Positions 30,298 through 33,989 of a stretch of 33,989 nucleotides of DNA are shown one piece after another. The translations under genes were made by a program, and so were the position numbers. Origin of the DNA: CAYJLW01 sp964370965 (GTDB lineage Bacteria; Actinomycetota; Acidimicrobiia; UBA2766); assembly GCA_964370965.1 (NCBI GenBank), contig CAYJLW010000045.1, forward strand, positions 1 to 33,989, written 5' to 3'. A model generated the notes under the pieces. The model had not been told where the DNA came from and did no database searches. It saw only the letters and a program-made list of their open reading frames with translations. Each line of letters starts with the position of its first letter. Positions within the stretch are counted from its first letter, which is position 1.

Positions 30298-30954
30298 ATG
30301 AAGAAGGCCCTCGTGGCGGTGGGCGCCCTCCTTGTGCTGGCGATCGGAGGCGAGGTCGCGGCCCGTGCGGTCGTGGACAGGACGGTGTCTGACGCCTTGC
30401 GGGTGAACGCGTCGGCCCGGACGGCGTCCGCCCGCGTAGGGGGGCCGGTGCTCCTCGGGCTGGTGGCGGGTCGCTTCGCATCCGTGCACGTCGACGTCGA
30501 AGGCGCCACGCGCAACGGTCTCGTGGTCGAGCGGGTGGTCGCCGACCTCTCGGACGTGCGGTTCACCCGGGCGGTGCTCGTGGGCCGGAAGGGGGACGTG
30601 TCCGCCGGCGGTGGCACGGCCCAGGTGACGCTGGGCGAGGATGCCGTGAACGCCTCCCTGGCCCGGACCGGCCTCCGCGTCTCGTTCGACGACGCCATCA
30701 CGGGCACGTTCAGCGTTCCCCGCCTCGGGGAGGTGTCCGTGCGCGTGTCGCTGCAGAGCCGGGGCGGGAACCTCGTCCTCGTCCCCGAGGGGGTCTCGGG
30801 GTCCGGTCTGCGTGTGCCGCTGCCCCGGGCGATGCCGGGGCTGCCACTGGCGTTCTTGCCCGCGTCGACGACCCTTCTCGACTCCTCCGCGTCGGGCGGA
30901 TCGCTCCGCGTCGACCTCCGCTTCGGCCCCTTCACGGTGCCCGAGGCGCGGTGA
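30298..30954 (+). CDS. DUF2993 / LmeA-like phospholipid-binding protein
   Basis: A 218-aa exported or membrane-anchored protein with one N-terminal hydrophobic helix (ALVAVGALLVLAIGGEVAARAVV) and a DUF2993 pattern: VVDRTVSDALRVN, LLGLVAGRFASVHVDVEGATRNGLVVERVVADLSDVRF, later VRVSLQSRGGNLVLVPEG. Characterised mycobacterial members (LmeA) bind phospholipids in the periplasm and assist lipomannan elongation; here only lipid binding is a fair guess. It starts 27 nt after the membrane-protein gene and is probably in its operon. Confidence 0.8.
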   Translation: MKKALVAVGALLVLAIGGEVAARAVVDRTVSDALRVNASARTASARVGGPVLLGLVAGRFASVHVDVEGATRNGLVVERVVADLSDVRFTRAVLVGRKGDVSAGGGTAQVTLGEDAVNASLARTGLRVSFDDAITGTFSVPRLGEVSVRVSLQSRGGNLVLVPEGVSGSGLRVPLPRAMPGLPLAFLPASTTLLDSSASGGSLRVDLRFGPFTVPEAR

Positions 30955-30968
30955 GGGGGCGCCCCGCG

Positions 30969-30986
30969 GCCGGTGGGGGGACCGGC
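30969..30986 (+). terminator. Hairpin between the DUF2993 and superoxide dismutase genes
   Basis: GCCGGT at 30969-30974 and ACCGGC at 30981-30986 enclose a six-G loop, 14 nt after the stop. It would separate the upstream operon from the SOD promoter. Confidence 0.45.
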
Positions 30987-31012
30987 TGCGGAGAGGGACC
31001 GGGGGTATGCAG

Positions 31013-31040
31013 TTAACACAGTATGTGCTAGCTTTACTCT
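31013..31040 (+). promoter_or_regulatory. Promoter of the superoxide dismutase gene
   Basis: TTAACA at 31013-31018 and TACTCT at 31035-31040 are 16 bp apart, 27 nt before the ATG. The spacer has CACA-GTA-TGTG (31017-31027) and GCTAGC palindromes, and the whole stretch is AT-rich for this genome, so regulator binding is possible. Confidence 0.5.
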
Positions 31041-31067
31041 GACAACGGGCGCGAACAGGAGTGACCC

Positions 31068-31664
31068 ATGAGCGCATACAAGCTGCCGGATCTTGCCTAC
31101 GACTACGGGGCCCTCGAGCCGCACTACAGCGGCCGGATCGTGGAACTGCACCACGCCAAGCACCACGCCGCGTACGTCAAGGGTGCCAACGACACGCTGG
31201 AGCGTCTCGCCGAGACCCGGGAGCGGGGCGACTTCGCCACCCTCAACGGCCTGGAGAAGAACCTCGCCTTCCATGTCGCCGGCCACGCCCTGCATTCCAT
31301 CTTCTGGGAGAACATGAGCCCCGACGGCGGCGGAGAGCCCACAGGTGACCTGGGGGGCCAGATCGCGCTGGACTTCGGGAGCTTCGCGGCCATGGCGGCC
31401 CAACTCTCCCAGGCGACCGTCCTCGTGCAGGGCTCCGGCTGGGGAGCGCTGGCGTGGGAACCCCTCGCCGGCCGTCTCGTCGTGACACAGATCTACGACC
31501 ACCAGGGCAACGTTCCCACCTCGAGCGCGCCGCTCCTGGTCATCGACGCCTGGGAGCACGCCTACTACCTGCAGTACCTGAACGTCCGCCCGGACTGGGT
31601 GGCGGCGTTCTGGAACCTCGTGAACTGGCCCGACGTCGCCCGGCGCTTCGCCGCCGCGAAGTAG
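31068..31664 (+). CDS. sodA: Superoxide dismutase, Fe/Mn family
   Basis: Converts superoxide to H2O2 and O2. The 198-aa protein has all four metal ligands: His28 (ELHHAKHH), His76 (GHALHSIFW), Asp160 and His164 (DAWEHAYYLQY). The second-sphere position after beta-strand 3 reads YDHQGN, with His145 as in mycobacterial Fe-type SodA rather than the Gln of Mn enzymes, so iron is the more likely metal. It has no signal peptide. AGGAG at 31057-31061 is 6 nt before the ATG. It is transcribed alone, from its own promoter to the hairpin region downstream. The symbol is used for the family, not for metal choice. Confidence 0.95.
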   Translation: MSAYKLPDLAYDYGALEPHYSGRIVELHHAKHHAAYVKGANDTLERLAETRERGDFATLNGLEKNLAFHVAGHALHSIFWENMSPDGGGEPTGDLGGQIALDFGSFAAMAAQLSQATVLVQGSGWGALAWEPLAGRLVVTQIYDHQGNVPTSSAPLLVIDAWEHAYYLQYLNVRPDWVAAFWNLVNWPDVARRFAAAK

Positions 31665-31723
31665 CCCGGCCCCGCCTCTGCGCCCCTCCGAGGGGGCCCC
31701 TCCGCCCGCCCGCCGGGTGGAGC

Positions 31724-31768
31724 GCCCCGCCAGCCGGCGCGGCCGAGCCGCGTCACCGCCGGCGGGGC
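31724..31768 (+). terminator. Large structured terminator region after the SOD gene
   Basis: GCCCCGC at 31724-31730 and CCGGCG at 31734-31739 pair, with a 3-nt bulge, to 31757-31768; inside, GCGGC at 31739-31743 and GCCGC at 31747-31751 form an alternative small hairpin. An additional CCCCT-CCG-AGGGG hairpin lies at 31683-31695, closer to the stop. Confidence 0.45.
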
Positions 31769-31833
31769 TCAAGGCCCACCCCGCCTGATGCCGACGAACT
31801 ATCCGAGGGACGAGACGACCTCGGAAGGTGAGA

Positions 31834-32976
31834 GTGAGCAACGTGCGGGCCCGCGCGGCGCGGGCCGTTGTCGGCGCACTGGCGGCATGGGCGCTGGCCG
31901 CTCCGGCGGCGGGGGCACCCCCCGGCCCGGGAAGGCCGTCGTCCACGCCCTCCCCCACGGCGGTGTCCGTCCCCGGGATCCCCGACACCCTCGACGCGGA
32001 CATGGCGAGCGCGACGGCGGAGTTCCACCGCCTCCAGGAGCAGGCGAACACGGCCGCTGACGCCTACATGGCCGCTGCCCGCAGCCTCGGGGACCTCGAC
32101 GGCAGGGTGGCCGAGATCGAGGTCGCCCTCGCAGATGCCCGGGAGGAGGCCGAATCCGCCCGGAGCGAGGTGAACAGGAGGGCGGCGGCGGCGTACAAGG
32201 CCGGCGGCGACGCCGGTCTCGTCACCCTGCTCGATTCTGACGGGCCGTCGGACTTCCTGGCCCGGGGTCGCTACCTCAAGGACGTCGTGGCGCACGACCG
32301 GGCCGTGCTCCGCCGGGCGCTCAGCGCGCGGGCCCGCCTCGAGGACCGGGAGGCGGATCTGCAAGGGGCGCGGGCAGAACAGAAACGACTCGCCGGGGAG
32401 GCGCAACGTCACCGGGACGAGGTCGACGCCGCGCTGGGGCGCCAGGGCGCCGTGGTCGCCCGGCTCGAGCGCATGAAGACCGATCGCGACCGCAAGCGCG
32501 CCGAGGCCGCCGCCAGGACGCTCGCCACGCTCCAGACCGCCGTCAGGGACACCACCGTTCCCGCCGTTCTCGCACCCGACGGCCTCGTCTGTCCGATCGA
32601 CGGCCCGAAGACTTTCACCAACGACTGGGGAGCCCCTCGCTCCGGCGGCCGCACCCACAAGGGGAACGACCTCTTCTCCCCCTACGGCACGCCTCTGGTC
32701 GCCGTGGACGCCGGTGTGATCACCAAGGCGGGGGACGACGGCGGCCTGGGTGGTCTCCGCGTGTGGCTGCAGACGACCTCGGGGCACGGCTTCTACTACG
32801 CGCATCTCAGCCGGGTGGGCGCGGTCGAAGGCCAGACGGTCGCCCAGGGCGACGTCGTGGGCGCCGTCGGCAACAGCGGCAACGCCCGCACGACGCCGCC
32901 GCACCTGCACTTCCAGGTGCACCCCGGCGGGGGCGAGCCCGTGAACCCCTACGGCACTCTCACGCAGATCTGCTGA
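31834..32976 (+). CDS. Secreted M23 (LytM) peptidase with coiled coil
   Basis: A 380-aa exported peptidoglycan-targeted protein. After a signal peptide (to about residue 28) and Pro/Ser linker, residues 52-235 are a long two-part coiled coil as in EnvC/PcsB-type division proteins, and the C-terminal M23 domain has HKGND (His275, Asp279), YYAHLS (His324) and HLHF (His357, His359), so the zinc site is complete and the enzyme should be an active endopeptidase. The GTG at 31834 has GGAAGG ending 5 nt upstream; the in-frame GTG at 31828 is less well placed. Coiled-coil LytM proteins are often hydrolases held inactive until division; partners are not visible here. Confidence 0.9.
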   Translation: MSNVRARAARAVVGALAAWALAAPAAGAPPGPGRPSSTPSPTAVSVPGIPDTLDADMASATAEFHRLQEQANTAADAYMAAARSLGDLDGRVAEIEVALADAREEAESARSEVNRRAAAAYKAGGDAGLVTLLDSDGPSDFLARGRYLKDVVAHDRAVLRRALSARARLEDREADLQGARAEQKRLAGEAQRHRDEVDAALGRQGAVVARLERMKTDRDRKRAEAAARTLATLQTAVRDTTVPAVLAPDGLVCPIDGPKTFTNDWGAPRSGGRTHKGNDLFSPYGTPLVAVDAGVITKAGDDGGLGGLRVWLQTTSGHGFYYAHLSRVGAVEGQTVAQGDVVGAVGNSGNARTTPPHLHFQVHPGGGEPVNPYGTLTQIC

Positions 32977-33026
32977 AGGTCCGGGCCCCTCCGGCTGTGG
33001 ACTACCCTCGATGCTCAGGAATCACC

Positions 33027-33575
33027 ATGGCGGACACCTCCAGCCCCGTAACGATCACAGAGGTCCTGCGCGACGACTATCTCGCGGACCTCGGGAGCCG
33101 GTCCTTGGCCGAGCTCCGGACCATGCGCGAGTCCTGCCTCCTGCTGGAGACCGAGCTCTCCTACGTCCGGCGCCTCCTGCAGGGGCGAATCGACATCGTC
33201 TCCGACGAGCTCGAGCGTCGCCGCCGGGGCGAGACCTCCACGGCGGCCGACATCGTCGCCCGCCTGCCCAAGATCCTCGCCGACGGCCCGTCCAGCCAAC
33301 CCCGGGGGAACCGCCTCGTGCGCATGCTCACGCCCGCCGAGGAGACCCGCATCGAAGCGTCCGTCGAAGGGCTCCTCGGGATGCCCCTCGGCGGAATCGC
33401 CGAGTCCAAGGAGGCCGACGTCGAGTCCGCCCTGGGGCGCCTCCGCGGCAGCGAGCGTGACGTGTCCGGCCAGCGGCGCGGCGTGCACAGCCGCCTCGAC
33501 GCCATCAACGGGGAGATCGCCCGCCGCTACGGCGAGGGCGAGGCCAGCGTGGACGAGTTGCTCGGAGATCACTAG
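33027..33575 (+). CDS. RsiG-like anti-sigma factor homologue with c-di-GMP-binding motif
   Basis: A 182-aa cytoplasmic helical protein. SLAELRTMRESCLLLETELSYVRRLLQGRIDI holds a complete E-x3-S-x2-R-x3-Q-x3-D motif (Glu41, Ser45, Arg48, Gln52, Asp56), the c-di-GMP signature described for Streptomyces RsiG, which holds sigma-WhiG inactive. A second copy on the last helix reads Glu143, Ser147, Arg150, His154, Asp158, with His instead of Gln. AGGA lies 7 nt before the ATG at 33027; the longer open frame upstream is a shadow of the peptidase gene. The next gene starts directly after its stop. No WhiG-type sigma gene is in the window, so the partner may be elsewhere or different. Confidence 0.85.
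   Translation: MADTSSPVTITEVLRDDYLADLGSRSLAELRTMRESCLLLETELSYVRRLLQGRIDIVSDELERRRRGETSTAADIVARLPKILADGPSSQPRGNRLVRMLTPAEETRIEASVEGLLGMPLGGIAESKEADVESALGRLRGSERDVSGQRRGVHSRLDAINGEIARRYGEGEASVDELLGDH

Positions 33576-33989
<414 letters not shown>

Overview
The window is about 34 kb of very GC-rich DNA with dense, short-spaced genes, many GTG/TTG starts, 4-bp GTGA overlaps and TANNNT-type -10 boxes. The gene set points to a free-living actinobacterium: an actinobacterial PPOX/F420-type oxidoreductase, DUF4333 and DUF2993 proteins, an MMPL transporter, an Eis-like acetyltransferase, an RsiG-like c-di-GMP-binding anti-sigma homologue and a His145-type Fe superoxide dismutase. The Acidimicrobiia are a plausible home, but this is inference; there is no rRNA or core marker to fix it. 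The sequence looks like a draft or metagenomic scaffold: it has one 100-N gap and ends in a 49-G run that is almost certainly a sequencing artefact. I see no CRISPR array, prophage, IS element or transposase.

Layout. 1-5.8 kb: hairpins at the scaffold edge, an acyl-CoA synthetase (-), a flavin-dependent LLM oxidoreductase overlapping a GH26-like lipoprotein glycosidase, a radical-SAM/SPASM maturase with a SEC-C tail, and a PPOX oxidoreductase (-). 6-12 kb: a DUF4333 lipoprotein, a regulatory-looking region (palindrome cluster and a 14-bp tandem array interrupted by the N gap), a 1021-aa secreted exo-rhamnogalacturonan-lyase-like protein, a degenerate ABC-ATPase-like protein and a membrane-anchored PQQ-type sugar dehydrogenase. 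This half has a carbohydrate theme (glycosidase, lyase-like protein, sugar oxidation). 12-16 kb: two acyl-CoA dehydrogenases flanking a SAM methyltransferase, which with the acyl-CoA synthetase and a later SDR suggest lipid or aromatic acyl-CoA catabolism.

16-20.8 kb: a 981-aa secreted protein with 14 RCC1-like blades (two sets of seven) set inside a PKD-type domain, an R2-like diiron protein (-) with an operator-like promoter, and a small zincin. 20.9-26 kb: an MMPL transporter, an SDR (-), a 38-bp near-perfect inverted repeat, then a translationally coupled operon of PaaI-like thioesterase, FluC, DUF190 and FluC (fluoride export). 26-29 kb: a secreted protein of unknown function, a strong terminator, and a minus-strand unit of tRNA-Lys, tRNA-Glu, tRNA-Asp and an Eis-like acetyltransferase.

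29-34 kb: a MoaD/ThiS-fold protein lacking the C-terminal GlyGly and carrying an Ala/Lys tail, coupled to a polytopic membrane protein; a DUF2993 lipid-binding protein; superoxide dismutase; a coiled-coil M23 peptidase; an RsiG-like protein with the c-di-GMP motif; and an XRE-type regulator cut by the scaffold end. The points most worth following up are the 14-bp array in front of the lyase-like gene, the ABC ATPase that has lost its nucleotide-binding motifs, the double seven-blade RCC1 protein nested in a PKD domain, the truncated-function MoaD protein, the thioesterase-fluoride exporter coupling, and the RsiG-XRE pair.
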